Translations under genes and position numbers: made by a program
Assembly: GCF_016862375.1 (NCBI RefSeq)
Contig: NZ_BOMV01000007.1
Coordinates: forward strand, 248,001-312,000
Source of the DNA: Paractinoplanes rishiriensis
GTDB lineage: Bacteria > Actinomycetota > Actinomycetes > Mycobacteriales > Micromonosporaceae
Length of the DNA: 64,000 bases
Direction: 5' to 3'
The notes under the pieces: model-generated
The model's input: the letters and a program-made list of their open reading frames with translations, nothing else
Databases searched by the model: none
Told to the model about the DNA's origin: nothing
Shown: positions 7,969-17,133 of the stretch, in pieces
Numbering within the stretch: position 1 is the stretch's first letter
Layout of the letters: the number at the start of each line of letters is the position of its first letter

Positions 7969-8704
7969 GCTCGGCCAGGCCCTCGGCGAAGCCGTGCAGC
8001 CGGTCGGTGGCGTCGATCAGCCCGGACAGGGCCGGGTGCTGGGAGTCGGCGAGCGGGTGCGCGTCCTCGGCCACGAAGCTGGCGGCCGCGGCCACCAGCC
8101 GCTCGTACGCCGTCACGCCCTCGGTGAACTGCTCGGTCAGCCCGGCGTGCGACTCCTCGAGGCCGGCCCGGCTGGCCGGCGGGCTGAGCGGGATGGCCCG
8201 CTCCACGGTCGCCACCCGCTGACCCAGGTCGCGCAACCACTGCTCGGCGGTGGCCGCCTCGAGCACGGCGGGCTCGCCGGGCCCGGTGAGCCGGCCGGCC
8301 AGCGCCGTCATGGTGGCCGACGCCCGTTCCAGCCGGTCCCAGGCCTCGGTGATGACCGAGCCGCGCAGGGCGTAGCGGTTCTTGTGGCGACGGACCTCGT
8401 GCATGATCGTCCGGCCGGTCGGGAAGCGCTCGATCGCCGCGGTCAGCCGCCGGCCGGGCATCAGCGGGGGCGGCGCGGGCGGCGCCGGGGTGGCCGCCAG
8501 CTCGCGGTGGTCGCCGTGGCGCCACCAGGCCAGCGCGATCGAGGCACCGGCCGCACCGGCCCAGACCGCGTCGGCGGCGCCGATCCCCGCGTACGGGGTG
8601 AGGACGACGGTGGCCGCGGCCAGCCCGCCACCGAGCACGCTCCACCGGCGCGCCGAGTTGCGCAGCTTCCTGAGGCGCCGGAAGTACCTGGTCCGCTCGT
8701 CCAC
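7928..8704 (-). CDS. pspM: Phage shock envelope stress response protein PspM
   Basis: I chose the GTG at 8704 (VDERTRYFRRLRKLRN) because GGAGGG lies a few bases upstream, giving 258 residues. Two adjacent membrane spans lie at about 17-60 (WSVLGGGLAAATVVLTPYAG and AVWAGAAGASIALAWW). The rest is a long, mostly helical cytoplasmic part with ERFPTGRTIMHEVRRHKNRYALRG. Position directly behind pspA, size and the twin-span layout match PspM, the membrane partner of PspA in the actinobacterial Psp system (Rv2743c in M. tuberculosis, from memory). It probably tethers PspA at the membrane and reports envelope stress. The gap to pspA is 32 bases, so they form one operon. No PspN-like gene follows, because nei2 is convergent. 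Confidence 0.82.
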   Translation of the reverse strand: MDERTRYFRRLRKLRNSARRWSVLGGGLAAATVVLTPYAGIGAADAVWAGAAGASIALAWWRHGDHRELAATPAPPAPPPLMPGRRLTAAIERFPTGRTIMHEVRRHKNRYALRGSVITEAWDRLERASATMTALAGRLTGPGEPAVLEAATAEQWLRDLGQRVATVERAIPLSPPASRAGLEESHAGLTEQFTEGVTAYERLVAAAASFVAEDAHPLADSQHPALSGLIDATDRLHGFAEGLAELKRPQAGSAGTSR

Positions 8705-8736
8705 CGTCCGTCCCTCCGCTTGCTTGGTGAACCGGC

Positions 8737-9594
8737 TCAACCGGCCGCGGTCGTGTCGCCCCGCTTCTGGTTCATGCTGGCCCGGATCTCGTCGAGGCGC
8801 GCCACGCTGGCCGGGTCGGCCGCGGGCGGGGCCTGCTCGACCGCGGGCTGGGCCGGCGCGGCGCCCAGCTTCTCGCCGGCCATGCTGGCCCGGATCTGCT
8901 CGAGCCGGGAGGCACCGGCCAGGTCGAGGCTCGACTTCTGCACCTCGAGCATGCGGCCCTCGATCGAGTTCGACGCGAGCTCGGCGCGGCCCATGGCGTT
9001 CGCGTACCGCTGCTCGATCTTGTCGCGGACCTCGTCGAGGGACGGCGTGTTGCCGGGCGCGGCCAGCGACGACATCGACTCGAGGGACTTGGCCACGGTC
9101 TCCTGCATCTTGGCCTGCTCGAGCTGGCTGAGCAGCCGGGAGCGCTCGGCGATGCGCTGCTGGAGCACCATCGCGTTGTTCTCCACCGCCTTGCGGGCCT
9201 GGCCGGCCGCGGCGAGGGCCTGGTCGTGCAGGGTCTTGAGGTCTTCCATCGACTGCTCGCCGGCGACCAGCTGGGTGGCGATCGTCTGCGCGGTCGACTC
9301 GTATTTCTGGGCCTCGGACTCGTTGCCGTCGGCGCGGGCCTTGTCGGCCAGCACCAGCGCCTGGCGGGCCATGCCCTGATGCTTCTCGACCTCGGACATC
9401 TGGCGGGACAGCTTCATCTCCAGCTGACGCTGGTTGCCGATGACCGCCGCGGCCTGCTGCACCAGGGCCTGGTGCTGCCGCTGTGCATCCTCGATGGCCT
9501 GCTGGATCTGAACCTTCGGGTCGGCGTACTCGTCGATCTTCGCACCGAAGAGCGCCATCATGTAACGCCAGCCCTTGACGAACGGGTTCGCCAT
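8737..9594 (-). CDS. pspA: PspA/IM30 family envelope stress protein
   Basis: The ATG at 9594 with GAGGGGAT 8 bases upstream gives 285 residues starting [16 protein letters not shown], the membrane-binding amphipathic helix of PspA/IM30. The following 200 residues are an almost continuous coiled coil ([40 protein letters not shown]), ending in a Pro/Ala-rich tail with two related segments, [13 protein letters not shown] and [13 protein letters not shown]. PspA/IM30 proteins polymerise on damaged membranes and limit proton leakage. In Actinobacteria PspA works with ClgR and PspM, both encoded beside it here. A strong terminator after clgR (9779-9812) implies a promoter of its own in 9595-9778. 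Confidence 0.93.
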   Translation of the reverse strand: MANPFVKGWRYMMALFGAKIDEYADPKVQIQQAIEDAQRQHQALVQQAAAVIGNQRQLEMKLSRQMSEVEKHQGMARQALVLADKARADGNESEAQKYESTAQTIATQLVAGEQSMEDLKTLHDQALAAAGQARKAVENNAMVLQQRIAERSRLLSQLEQAKMQETVAKSLESMSSLAAPGNTPSLDEVRDKIEQRYANAMGRAELASNSIEGRMLEVQKSSLDLAGASRLEQIRASMAGEKLGAAPAQPAVEQAPPAADPASVARLDEIRASMNQKRGDTTAAG

Positions 9595-9778
9595 CTCGCG
9601 GTATCCCCTCAATGTCGCTCAGTCTGCGGCGCCACGACGCAGTTTCCGGATGGCGCGTGAGTCCCATCGTGTCAGCTCGGCGCCACCAACGTCACGTGAC
9701 CTCCGGGGGATCTCAGGGTCTCCCCCAGGCTTCGAGGCTACGCCGGGAAAAGGGTCAGGGTCGATCCCGTAGTGCGCA

Positions 9779-9812
9779 CCGGGCCGGGCTGCCCGCGGGC
9801 AACCCGGCCCGG
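9779..9812 (-). terminator. Strong hairpin terminator after clgR
   Basis: CCGGGCCGGG (9779-9788) pairs with CCCGGCCCGG (9803-9812). After one C/A mismatch, TGCCC pairs with GGGCA around a 2-base loop. The hairpin lies 18 bases beyond the clgR stop on the minus strand and has no U-tract, as is usual in high-GC Actinobacteria. It separates clgR from pspA, so pspA-pspM should have a separate promoter. Confidence 0.75.
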
Positions 9813-9830
9813 CCGGACAATCGGAACAAA

Positions 9831-10220
9831 CTAGGCGGCGTACACCACTTCGCGCTGCGGCGGCTTGCGGGTGGCGTGCAGCGTCGCCTTGAGCGGCGAC
9901 TCCTGGCGCACCGAGACGGAGACATCCCCCTCGCGGGCCACCTTGTGCTGCTTTTCCTCCACCGGCACCAGCACGTTCTCCATTTCCTCGGCGAGCAACA
10001 GCGTGTCGCTGACCTCGCCCAGTACCTCGGAGAGCCGTGCGCCGAGCGCCTCGCAGATGGCCGCTAGCAACTCGCTGGACGCTTCCTTCTGACCGCGCTC
10101 GATCTCGGACAGATACCCCAGGCTGACATTCGCGGCGGTGGACACCTCGCGCAGCGTGCGGTGCTGTCCCTGCCGGCGCGCCCGAAGTGCGTCACCGATA
10201 ACCCGGCGTAGCAGGACCAT
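9831..10220 (-). CDS. clgR: XRE-family transcriptional regulator ClgR
   Basis: The ATG at 10220 with AGGAGGTGCC just upstream gives 129 residues. Residues about 8-75 form a Cro/C1-type helix-turn-helix: [20 protein letters not shown], then [21 protein letters not shown], then [12 protein letters not shown]. The tail [11 protein letters not shown] resembles the C-terminal recognition end of ClgR proteins, which are themselves degraded by ClpP. ClgR activates clp protease genes and, in mycobacteria, the psp genes during envelope stress. The adjacent pspA-pspM pair supports that role here. I searched by eye for a corynebacterial-type ClgR box upstream of pspA and did not find a convincing one. 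Confidence 0.9.
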   Translation of the reverse strand: MVLLRRVIGDALRARRQGQHRTLREVSTAANVSLGYLSEIERGQKEASSELLAAICEALGARLSEVLGEVSDTLLLAEEMENVLVPVEEKQHKVAREGDVSVSVRQESPLKATLHATRKPPQREVVYAA

Positions 10221-10377
10221 GGCACCTCCTCCTGCGGCGGGCCGCCGGCCAATCGCCGGAGGCTTCCCGCAACCGTACCCGTTGCCGGCGAGACCGACAT
10301 CCCGCCCCGCCGAAATCCGGGACGACCGCAAGCGGGGACCCGGTCCAACAACCGTGATCACTGGAACATTCCCCAGC

Positions 10378-10881
10378 TCAGGCCGGTGCCGACGCCTCTT
10401 GCAAGCTCTCTGAGAGCAGTCTCAGCACACCCGTCACACTTTCGGTGCGGATGACCGCGCGGTTTCCATCCAGTTTCAGTTCCCGGACGGTGGCCCCGCC
10501 CGGGCCGGCCACCGCCACATAGACCAGGCCCACCGGCTTGCCGTCCTGCGGCTCCGGACCGGCCACCCCGGTGGTGGCCAGCCCCCAGTCGGCGCCGCAG
10601 CGCTCCCGGGCGCCGGCCGCGAGGGCCAGCGCGACGTCCGGGTCGACCGGGCCGCGCTCGGCCAGCAGGCCGGCCGGCACCCCGGCCAGGTCGTGCTTGA
10701 GATCGGTCGAATACACCACCAGGCCGCCGCGGAACACCGCGCTCACCCCGGGGATCTCCACGATCGTCGCCGCCACCAGGCCGCCGGTCAGCGACTCGGC
10801 GGTGGCCAGCGTCTCGCCACGGTCGACCAGCCGGTGCACCGCGGCCGCCGCAGCCGTCGCGGTCGTCGAGAACTCCTCCAC
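10378..10881 (-). CDS. CinA C-terminal family protein (nicotinamide-nucleotide amidohydrolase-like)
   Basis: The protein has 167 residues, the length of stand-alone CinA C-terminal domain (PncC/YgaD-type) proteins. The signature [22 protein letters not shown] is followed by [39 protein letters not shown] and [12 protein letters not shown]. PncC enzymes deamidate nicotinamide mononucleotide to nicotinate mononucleotide in NAD recycling. The domain is also found near recA and competence genes, and no N-terminal molybdopterin-like domain is present here. It follows pgsA by 10 bases, giving the order rimO-pgsA-cinA on one transcript, and precedes clgR by 157 bases. Confidence 0.88.
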   Translation of the reverse strand: MEEFSTTATAAAAAVHRLVDRGETLATAESLTGGLVAATIVEIPGVSAVFRGGLVVYSTDLKHDLAGVPAGLLAERGPVDPDVALALAAGARERCGADWGLATTGVAGPEPQDGKPVGLVYVAVAGPGGATVRELKLDGNRAVIRTESVTGVLRLLSESLQEASAPA

Positions 10882-10891
10882 CGGTCAGATT

Positions 10892-11473
10892 TTAGTCAGT
10901 CCGCCGCAGCCGCATCGCCTGGATCAGGTAGTCCACCCCGGTCACCACGGTGACCAGCAGCGCGGCGCCCATCAGCCAGGGGCCCACCACGTCGACCGGC
11001 TCCGGCACCGGCCACAGATACCAGGCGATCGCGGCGATCTGGAGGACGGTCTTGAGCTTGCCGCCGCGGCTGGCCGGGATGATCCCGTACCGGATCACCC
11101 AGAAGCGCAGCGCGGTCACCCCCCACTCGCGGACCAGGATGACCACGGTGACCCACCACGGCAGCCGGTCATAGGCGGAGAGCACCACCAGCGCGGTGCC
11201 GGTGAGAGCCTTGTCCGCGATCGGGTCGGCCACCTTGCCGAACGACGTGACCAGCGACCACCGCCGGGCGATCCAGCCGTCCACGTAGTCGGTCGCCGAG
11301 GCCAGGCAGAAGACCAGGCAGGCGGCGATCCGCGCGCCGTTGCCGGCCAGGCCGGACGAGACCACCAGCGCGAGGAAGACCGGCACCAGCACGATCCGGA
11401 CCACGGTGAGGACGTTCGCCGGGTTGTAGAGCGACACCACCCGCGGGGCGGCGACTCCCGGCTCGTCCGTCAC
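10892..11473 (-). CDS. pgsA: CDP-diacylglycerol--glycerol-3-phosphate 3-phosphatidyltransferase
   Basis: The protein has 193 residues. The CDP-alcohol phosphatidyltransferase motif D-x2-D-G-x2-A-R-x8-G-x3-D-x3-D is complete at about residues 60-83 ([11 protein letters not shown], then [10 protein letters not shown]). About five hydrophobic spans surround it. The enzyme makes phosphatidylglycerol phosphate from CDP-diacylglycerol and glycerol 3-phosphate at the membrane, and the size and genomic position fit PgsA rather than cardiolipin or phosphatidylinositol synthase. The GTG start at 11473 overlaps the rimO stop by 4 bases (GTGA), suggesting translational coupling. Confidence 0.88.
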   Translation of the reverse strand: MTDEPGVAAPRVVSLYNPANVLTVVRIVLVPVFLALVVSSGLAGNGARIAACLVFCLASATDYVDGWIARRWSLVTSFGKVADPIADKALTGTALVVLSAYDRLPWWVTVVILVREWGVTALRFWVIRYGIIPASRGGKLKTVLQIAAIAWYLWPVPEPVDVVGPWLMGAALLVTVVTGVDYLIQAMRLRRTD

Positions 11474-12921
11474 CGCGGTACCGCGTCGATCATTTCAACC
11501 GGCACGGCGATGAGGTCGACGCCCTCGGTGCCGCTGACCCGGGCCCGCACCAGGTCGCCGGGACGCAGCGCGGCCAGGTCGACGCCCGCCTCGCCGGCCA
11601 CCAGCGTGGTCGAGCCGTCCACCTCGGGCGCCTGGTGTGCGGCCCGGCCCTCGATCTCGCCGCCGGCCACGCTGTCGACCAGCACCTCGACCGTGCTGTC
11701 CAGGCGTTCCTCGGCGCGCTGCGCGCACAGTTCGTCGGCCAGCGACACCACCCGGTCGTACCGGCGCTTGACGGTGTCCTCGCGGACCTTGCCGGGCAGG
11801 CCGGCCGCCTCGGTGCCGTCCTCGTCGCTGTAGTCGAAGACGCCGATCGCGTCCAACCGGGCCTCGGTCAGGAACCGGACCAGCTCGTCGACGTCGGCCC
11901 GGGTCTCGCCCGGGAAGCCCACGATGAAGTTGCTCCGGGCGCCGGCCTCGGGCGCCAGCCGGCGAGCCGAGTCGAGCAGCTCGAGGAAACGCTCGGTGGA
12001 GCCGAACCGGCGCATCCGGCGCAGCACCGGCTCGCTCGAGTGCTGGAAGGAGAGGTCGTAGTAGGCCGCGACGCCGGGCGTGCCGGCGATCACCTCGACC
12101 AGGCCGGGCCGGGTCTCGGCGGGCTGGAGATAGCTGGCCCGCACCCGCACGATGCCGGGCACCGCGGCCAGCTGGGGCAGCAGTTTGTCGAGCAGGCGGG
12201 GGTCACCCAGGTCTTTGCCGTACGAGGTGCTGTTCTCACTGACCAGCACGAGCTCGCGGACCCCGCTCTTGGCCAGCCACTCGGCCTCGGCGAGCAGCTC
12301 CTGCGGGTCGCGCGAGACAAAGGCGCCGCGGAACGACGGGATCGCGCAGAACGAGCAGCGCCGGTCGCACCCGCTGGCCAGCTTGAGGCTGGCCACCGGG
12401 CCGGCGTCGAGCCGGCGGCGCAGCACCTGACGCAGGTGGGCCGGGGTGTGCTTGTCGACCGTCGCGTGCCCGGGCACCACCACGTCGGCGGACCGGCGCT
12501 GCACCGGGGTGATCGGCAGCAGCTCGCGGCGGTCGCGCGGGGTGTGCGCCGTGAACTGCTCGCCGGTCAGCACACCGTCCAGGCGGCCGGCGATGTCGGT
12601 GTAGTCGTCGAAGCTGAGCACCGCGGCCGCCTCGGGCAGGCTTTCGGCCAGCTCCCGGCCGTACCGCTCGGCCATGCAGCCGGCGGCCACCACCTTGGCG
12701 CCGGTGTCGGCGGCGGCCAGCAGCGTCTCGATCGAGTCCTGTTTCGCCTTTTCCACGAAGCCGCAGGTGTTGACCACCACCACGTCGGCGCCCTCGGCGT
12801 CGGTGCTGACCTGCCAGCCACCGGCATCCAGCCGGGCGGCGAGCTCCTCCGAGTCGACCTCGTTACGGGCGCAACCGAGGGTGAGCAGGGCGACACGGCG
12901 GGGGGAAGGGGTTACCGACAC
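11470..12921 (-). CDS. rimO: Ribosomal protein S12 methylthiotransferase RimO
   Basis: The protein has 483 residues. The N-terminal UPF0004 domain begins [20 protein letters not shown], with [15 protein letters not shown] carrying the second cluster Cys. The radical SAM core has the CxxxCxxC triad CDRRCSFC near residue 185, in [20 protein letters not shown]-terminal TRAM-type domain spans about 415-480. The [11 protein letters not shown] start and [12 protein letters not shown] element distinguish RimO from MiaB. The enzyme adds a methylthio group to a conserved Asp of ribosomal protein S12 using two 4Fe-4S clusters. The start is GTG at 12921. Four TTACCG-type sites lie in and just ahead of the start (12910-12986). 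Confidence 0.93.
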   Translation of the reverse strand: MSVTPSPRRVALLTLGCARNEVDSEELAARLDAGGWQVSTDAEGADVVVVNTCGFVEKAKQDSIETLLAAADTGAKVVAAGCMAERYGRELAESLPEAAAVLSFDDYTDIAGRLDGVLTGEQFTAHTPRDRRELLPITPVQRRSADVVVPGHATVDKHTPAHLRQVLRRRLDAGPVASLKLASGCDRRCSFCAIPSFRGAFVSRDPQELLAEAEWLAKSGVRELVLVSENSTSYGKDLGDPRLLDKLLPQLAAVPGIVRVRASYLQPAETRPGLVEVIAGTPGVAAYYDLSFQHSSEPVLRRMRRFGSTERFLELLDSARRLAPEAGARSNFIVGFPGETRADVDELVRFLTEARLDAIGVFDYSDEDGTEAAGLPGKVREDTVKRRYDRVVSLADELCAQRAEERLDSTVEVLVDSVAGGEIEGRAAHQAPEVDGSTTLVAGEAGVDLAALRPGDLVRARVSGTEGVDLIAVPVEMIDAVPR

Positions 12922-12986
12922 TCCGCCAAGGTTACCGGGCGGCGGTTTCCGGCCGTTCCCCCATGCGGACGGTAACCCTCCGGTAA
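12910..12986. promoter_or_regulatory. Four phased TTACCG sites in the rimO / glycosyltransferase divergent region
   Basis: GGTTACCG occurs at 12910-12917 and 12930-12937 (exactly 20 bases apart). Its complement CGGTAACC occurs at 12970-12977, and a fourth, CGGTAAGC, begins at 12981, 11 bases after the third. All spacings are near whole turns of the helix. The first site lies in the first codons of rimO and the rest in the 101-base gap to the plus-strand gene at 13023. An 11-base direct repeat is a usual layout for OmpR/PhoP-type response regulators. No regulator can be named from this. Confidence 0.4.
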
Positions 12987-13022
12987 GCCCACGGACACCT
13001 TCGCCGCGTACCCCCGGATGCC

Positions 13023-14342
13023 ATGCCTAGGAACCGGAAGCCCGAATTCGCCCTCGTCGCGGCGTTGATCCTGCTCGCCGTGCTGGCCCGCTGGGCCGGC
13101 TGGCGCGAGAAGACCAACGACATGAACATCTTCTTCCAGTGGTACCACCAGGTGCGCGCGGCCGGTGGCTGGCGCGGGATCGGCGCCGAGGCCGGCAACT
13201 ACAACGCCCCGTTCGTGTACCTGCTGGCCCTCGTGGTTCACCTGCCCGGGCCGCTGATCCTGAAGATGAAGGCGGTCTTCGTCGTCTTCGACGTGCTGCT
13301 CGCCTTCTTCACGTACCGGGTGGTGGCCCTGCACCGGCCCGGCCGGACCGCGGTCGCCGCCGCGCTGGTCGTCGCGCTGCTGCCGACCGTGGTGATCAAC
13401 GCCTCGTTCTACGGCCAGATGGACGCCATGTGGGCCGCGCCCGCCCTCGGCGGCGTCTACTACCTGCTGCGCGACCGTCCCTGGCCCGGGGTGGCGCTGT
13501 GCGGGGTGGCGCTCGCGGTCAAGCCGCAGGGCATCTTCGTCTTCCCGGTCCTGCTGCTGCTCGCGCTGGCCGGCCGGCTGCCCTGGCGGACCCTGCTGGC
13601 CGCGCCCGCCGCGATGGCCGTGCTGGCCCTGCCCGCCGTCCTCTTCGGGCGCGACCCGATCGACCTGCTCACCATCTACGACCTGGGCCGGCAGGCGCAG
13701 CACGTGCCGGCGCTCTCGCTGCGGGCCCCGTCGCTGTACGCGTTCGTTCCGCCCACCGGGCCGCGCGACGACACCGTCCGGCTCCTCGGCTACGTCCTCA
13801 CCGCCGCGGTCGTGCTGGGCATCTGCTGGGTCCTGGTGGCCCGCGCGGTGCAGCTGAACCGGGTCCGGGTGGTCACCGCGGCCGCGCTGTTCGCCCTGCT
13901 GCTGCCGTTCCTGCTGCCCGGCATGCACGAGCGCTACTTCTTCCTGGCCGACGTGCTGACCGTGGTACTGGCCGTGCACCGCCCCCGGCTCTGGCCCGTG
14001 CCGTTGCTGGTGCAGGCCGCCTCGCTGCTGGCCTACCGCCCGTACCTCTTCGAGCGGAGCGAGTCGATGACCCTCCCGGCCGCGATGATGCTGGCCGCCG
14101 TGCTGATCGTCGGGCACGCGCTACTAGTCGACCCGCAGCGAGGCCAGCGACTCCTCCAGCTCGTCCGGTTTGACCAGCACGTCACGGGCCTTGCTGCCCT
14201 CGGACGGCCCCACGATGCCGCGGGTCTCCATGAGGTCCATGAGCCGGCCCGCCTTGGCGAAACCGACCCGCAGCTTGCGCTGCAGCATCGAGGTCGAGCC
14301 GAACTGGCTGGAGACGACCAGTTCGATCGCCTGGACCAGTAG
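13023..14342 (+). CDS. Multi-pass mannosyltransferase-like membrane protein (GT-C type)
   Basis: The ATG at 13023 opens 439 codons, of which about the first 365 look real. Ten or so hydrophobic spans begin with [19 protein letters not shown]. The loop [16 protein letters not shown] carries a DMxxF element like the acidic first-loop motif of GT-C glycosyltransferases, and [37 protein letters not shown] and [20 protein letters not shown] follow the GT87 / polyprenol-phosphate mannosyltransferase pattern. It probably transfers a sugar from a polyprenyl phosphate to an exported acceptor. The last 75 or so residues run antisense through the conserved end of ftsK and look like forced read-through, so the stop at 14342 gives a 219-base convergent overlap. 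Confidence 0.72.
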   Translation: MPRNRKPEFALVAALILLAVLARWAGWREKTNDMNIFFQWYHQVRAAGGWRGIGAEAGNYNAPFVYLLALVVHLPGPLILKMKAVFVVFDVLLAFFTYRVVALHRPGRTAVAAALVVALLPTVVINASFYGQMDAMWAAPALGGVYYLLRDRPWPGVALCGVALAVKPQGIFVFPVLLLLALAGRLPWRTLLAAPAAMAVLALPAVLFGRDPIDLLTIYDLGRQAQHVPALSLRAPSLYAFVPPTGPRDDTVRLLGYVLTAAVVLGICWVLVARAVQLNRVRVVTAAALFALLLPFLLPGMHERYFFLADVLTVVLAVHRPRLWPVPLLVQAASLLAYRPYLFERSESMTLPAAMMLAAVLIVGHALLVDPQRGQRLLQLVRFDQHVTGLAALGRPHDAAGLHEVHEPARLGETDPQLALQHRGRAELAGDDQFDRLDQ

Positions 14343-16625
14343 CTCGAGGTCGTCGCCGACCTCCTCGTCGATCTGCTTCTTCTTGCTGGGCGGCGCCTCG
14401 GTGACGTCCTGGCGGAACTCCGGCTCACGCTGGTCCTTGCAGAACTTGACGACCGAGGCGATCTCTTTCTCGTCGACCCAGGCGCCCTGGATGCGCACCG
14501 GCTTGGACGCACCCATCGGCAGGAACAGGCCGTCACCGCGGCCCAGCAGCTTCTCCGCGCCGGGCTGGTCGAGGATGACCCGGCTGTCGGCCAGCGACGA
14601 GGTCGCGAACGCCAGCCGCGACGGCACGTTCGCCTTGATCAGACCGGTCACCACGTCCACCGACGGCCGCTGGGTGGCCAGCACCAGGTGGATGCCGGCG
14701 GCCCGGGCCAGCTGGGTGATCCGGACGACCGAGTCCTCCACGTCGCGCGGCGCCACCATCATCAGGTCGGCCAGCTCGTCGATGATCACCAGCAGGTACG
14801 GATACGGCTTCATCACCCGCTCGCTGCCGGGCGGCGCGGTGATCTCGCCGTTGCGCACCTTGCGGTTGAAGTCGTCGATGTGCCGCACCCCGTTGGCGGC
14901 CAGGTCGTCGTACCGCATGTCCATCTCGCGGACGACCCACTCCAGCGCGTCGGCCGCCTTCTTGGGGTTCGTGATGATCGGCGACACCAGGTGCGGGATG
15001 CCCTCGTACGCGGTCATCTCCACCCGCTTGGGGTCGACCAGCAGCAGGCGTACCTCGTCAGGGGTGGCCCTCGTGAGCAGCGAGACCAGCAGCGAGTTGA
15101 GGCAGGAGCTCTTGCCCGCGCCGGTGGCACCGGCGATCAGGATGTGCGGCATCTTGGCCAGGTTGGCCACCACGAAGCCGCCCTCGATGTCCTTGCCGAG
15201 CGCCACCACCATCGGGTGGTGATCGGCGGTGGCCGCCCGCGAGCGCAGCACGTCGCCGAGCGACACGTTCTCCGGGTCGGTGTTGGGGATCTCCACGCCG
15301 ACCGCGCTCTTGCCCGGGATCGGGCTCAGGATGCGCACGTCCGGCGACTTCACCGAGTACGCGATGTTGCGGGAGAGCTGGGTGATCCGCTCGACCTTGA
15401 CGCCCGGTCCGACCTCGACCTCGTACCGGGTCACCGTCGGGCCGCGGGTGAAGCCGGTGACCACCGCGTCGACGTTGAACTGGTCGAACACGCCGGTGAG
15501 CGCGGCCATCACCTCGTCGTTGGCGCGGCTGCGGGACTTCGCCGGCGCGCCCTTGCCGAGCAGCGACGGCGGCGGCAGCCGGTAGTCGCCGGGCACCGAT
15601 GAGATCTCCAGCTGCTCGGCGCGGGTGGGCAGCGGCGAGTGCTCGGGCGGCTCCGGCACCGGCCTCTTGCGACTGGCCGGGACCTTGGGCACCGCGACCA
15701 CGTCGTGCAGGATCTGGTCGTCCTCGTCGGCCGGGTCGTCCGGGGCCAGCCCGATGTCGGACAGCGAACCCTGTCGGCGGCGGGACGGGCGCCGCGGCTT
15801 GACCGGCTCGTTCTCGGCGTCCAGGTCGAGGTCGAGGTCCGGTTCGGGCAGCGGGGCCCGCCTGGTCGACCGGCCGAGCAGCACGTCGACCAGCAGCATC
15901 AGCCGTTCCGGAATCCGGTTGATCGGGGTTGCGGTGATCACCAGAAGGCCGAAGACGAAGAGCAGAACCAGCAGCGGTACGGCGACCCACGCGGTCACGG
16001 CCCGCTCGAGCAGCCCGCCGATGCCGTAGCCGAGCAGGCCGCCGGCCCGGTCCACGTCGAGTTCGGCGCGCGGCTCCTGGGCGACGTGCAGCAGTGCCGC
16101 GGTGGACATCACGATCGCGGTCCAGCCGACCAGGGTGCGCCCGCGGTGCTCCGGGTCGGCCGGCCGGCGCATCAGCCGGACGGCGCCGTACAGCAGCAGC
16201 AGCGGGAGCAGCACGGCCAGCCCGCCGAGGAACAGCCGGGTGGCGTCGGCCAGCCAGGTGCCGACCGGGCCGGCGCTGCCGGCCCAGACCGCGACGCCGA
16301 TCAGGATGGCGAGGCCGAGCAGCAACAGGCCGGCGCCGTCGCGGCGGTGCGCCGGATCGATCTCCTTGGTGGTGGCGGCCTGCTTGCCGACGCCGCGGGC
16401 CAACCAGCCGACGCTGTGTGCCACGCCCATCCAGAGCGCGCCGAGGCCGCGGCCCACGCCGGTGGCCAGGGCGGCACCCATCGACGGCCGGGCGCGGCTG
16501 GCCGGCCGGCGTTTCGCCGGGCGGCGCGCGGGCTGCCGGGCCGGTTGCCGGGCACGGCTGGTCGCGGCGCCGCGCGACGTGGACGTGGCACGACCCCGGC
16601 TCGCCGGAGGAGTTCGGCCCGCCAT
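14124..16625 (-). CDS. ftsK: DNA translocase FtsK/SpoIIIE
   Basis: The protein has 833 residues. A very basic, Arg/Ala-rich N-terminus (about 1-60) leads to four membrane spans between about 95 and 255. A linker of about 150 residues follows, then the motor: VTGFTRGPTVTRYEVEVGPG, Walker A IAGATGAGKSSCLNSLLVSL near residue 497, Walker B LLVIIDELADLMM near 611, and THLVLATQRP-type sequence (IHLVLATQRPSVDVVTGLIK). A gamma winged-helix domain ends the protein (about 770-833). FtsK pumps chromosomal DNA through the division septum and loads the Xer recombinases at dif. It begins 85 bases from the divergent ybjN-like gene. Its 3' end overlaps the convergent glycosyltransferase-like gene. Confidence 0.95.
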   Translation of the reverse strand: MAGRTPPASRGRATSTSRGAATSRARQPARQPARRPAKRRPASRARPSMGAALATGVGRGLGALWMGVAHSVGWLARGVGKQAATTKEIDPAHRRDGAGLLLLGLAILIGVAVWAGSAGPVGTWLADATRLFLGGLAVLLPLLLLYGAVRLMRRPADPEHRGRTLVGWTAIVMSTAALLHVAQEPRAELDVDRAGGLLGYGIGGLLERAVTAWVAVPLLVLLFVFGLLVITATPINRIPERLMLLVDVLLGRSTRRAPLPEPDLDLDLDAENEPVKPRRPSRRRQGSLSDIGLAPDDPADEDDQILHDVVAVPKVPASRKRPVPEPPEHSPLPTRAEQLEISSVPGDYRLPPPSLLGKGAPAKSRSRANDEVMAALTGVFDQFNVDAVVTGFTRGPTVTRYEVEVGPGVKVERITQLSRNIAYSVKSPDVRILSPIPGKSAVGVEIPNTDPENVSLGDVLRSRAATADHHPMVVALGKDIEGGFVVANLAKMPHILIAGATGAGKSSCLNSLLVSLLTRATPDEVRLLLVDPKRVEMTAYEGIPHLVSPIITNPKKAADALEWVVREMDMRYDDLAANGVRHIDDFNRKVRNGEITAPPGSERVMKPYPYLLVIIDELADLMMVAPRDVEDSVVRITQLARAAGIHLVLATQRPSVDVVTGLIKANVPSRLAFATSSLADSRVILDQPGAEKLLGRGDGLFLPMGASKPVRIQGAWVDEKEIASVVKFCKDQREPEFRQDVTEAPPSKKKQIDEEVGDDLELLVQAIELVVSSQFGSTSMLQRKLRVGFAKAGRLMDLMETRGIVGPSEGSKARDVLVKPDELEESLASLRVD

Positions 16626-16698
16626 GGTCTACACCGTAGCGTCGGGAGGCTCAGGCGTCCGGAAGGCGCACCGCGACCAATCTTCGCTTTCGACGGCC

Positions 16699-16704
16699 TA
16701 GGAT
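16699..16704 (+). promoter_or_regulatory. -10 box TAGGAT of a leaderless gene
   Basis: TAGGAT ends 6 bases before the GTG at 16711, which would put the transcript start at or next to the start codon. No Shine-Dalgarno sequence is present. Leaderless transcripts of this kind are common in Actinobacteria. The -35 region (GACCAA) is weak. Confidence 0.45.
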
Positions 16705-16710
16705 CGTCCG

Positions 16711-17133
16711 GTGCAGGCTTTGACTCACGAGATGATCAAGTCGGTGCTCGACGCGCGCGGTTACGCGTACGCGGTCGACGAGGACGGCGACGTGGTCGGC
16801 AACTTCCAGGGCAACCTCATCTACTTCTTCCAACTCGGCGACAACCGCGAGATGCTTCAGGTGCGCGCCATGGTGCAGCACGTCTTCGGCATGGACGACG
16901 TGGTCCAGCTCTACGAGTTCTGCAACGCGTGGAATCACGACCGGCTCTGGCCCAAGGCGTACGTGCACGTCCAGGACGACGGCACGGTCAACGTGATCGG
17001 CGAGGTGCTGGCCGACTGGGAGAAGGGCGTCACTCCCGAGCAGCTGGATCAGGTGCTGATCTGCGGGATCGCGACGGGCTGTCAGCTCGCCGACGCCGTC
17101 GCCGGACTACGGCAAGGCCGGCCCACGAGCTGA
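16711..17133 (+). CDS. YbjN domain-containing protein
   Basis: The protein has 140 residues and begins at a GTG. The pattern matches the YbjN/sensory-like fold: THEMIKSVLDARGYAYAVDE, NLIYFFQLGDNREMLQVRAM, EFCNAWNHDRLWPKAYVHVQ and the C-terminal helix TPEQLDQVLICGIATGCQLA. Such proteins resemble type III secretion chaperones in fold. In Actinobacteria they are small cytoplasmic proteins of unknown role, perhaps helping other proteins fold or assemble. The gene is divergent from ftsK and probably leaderless. Its last 104 bases overlap the convergent DUF2784 gene. Confidence 0.85.
   Translation: MQALTHEMIKSVLDARGYAYAVDEDGDVVGNFQGNLIYFFQLGDNREMLQVRAMVQHVFGMDDVVQLYEFCNAWNHDRLWPKAYVHVQDDGTVNVIGEVLADWEKGVTPEQLDQVLICGIATGCQLADAVAGLRQGRPTS

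Noticed and set aside
9595-9778. A ClgR operator upstream of pspA
   Set aside because: The imperfect CGC and GCG pairs do not have the spacing known for corynebacterial or mycobacterial ClgR boxes.
13023-14342. Taking the last 75 residues of the glycosyltransferase-like gene as a real domain
   Set aside because: They are antisense to the conserved ftsK end, contain no membrane segment and look like forced read-through.
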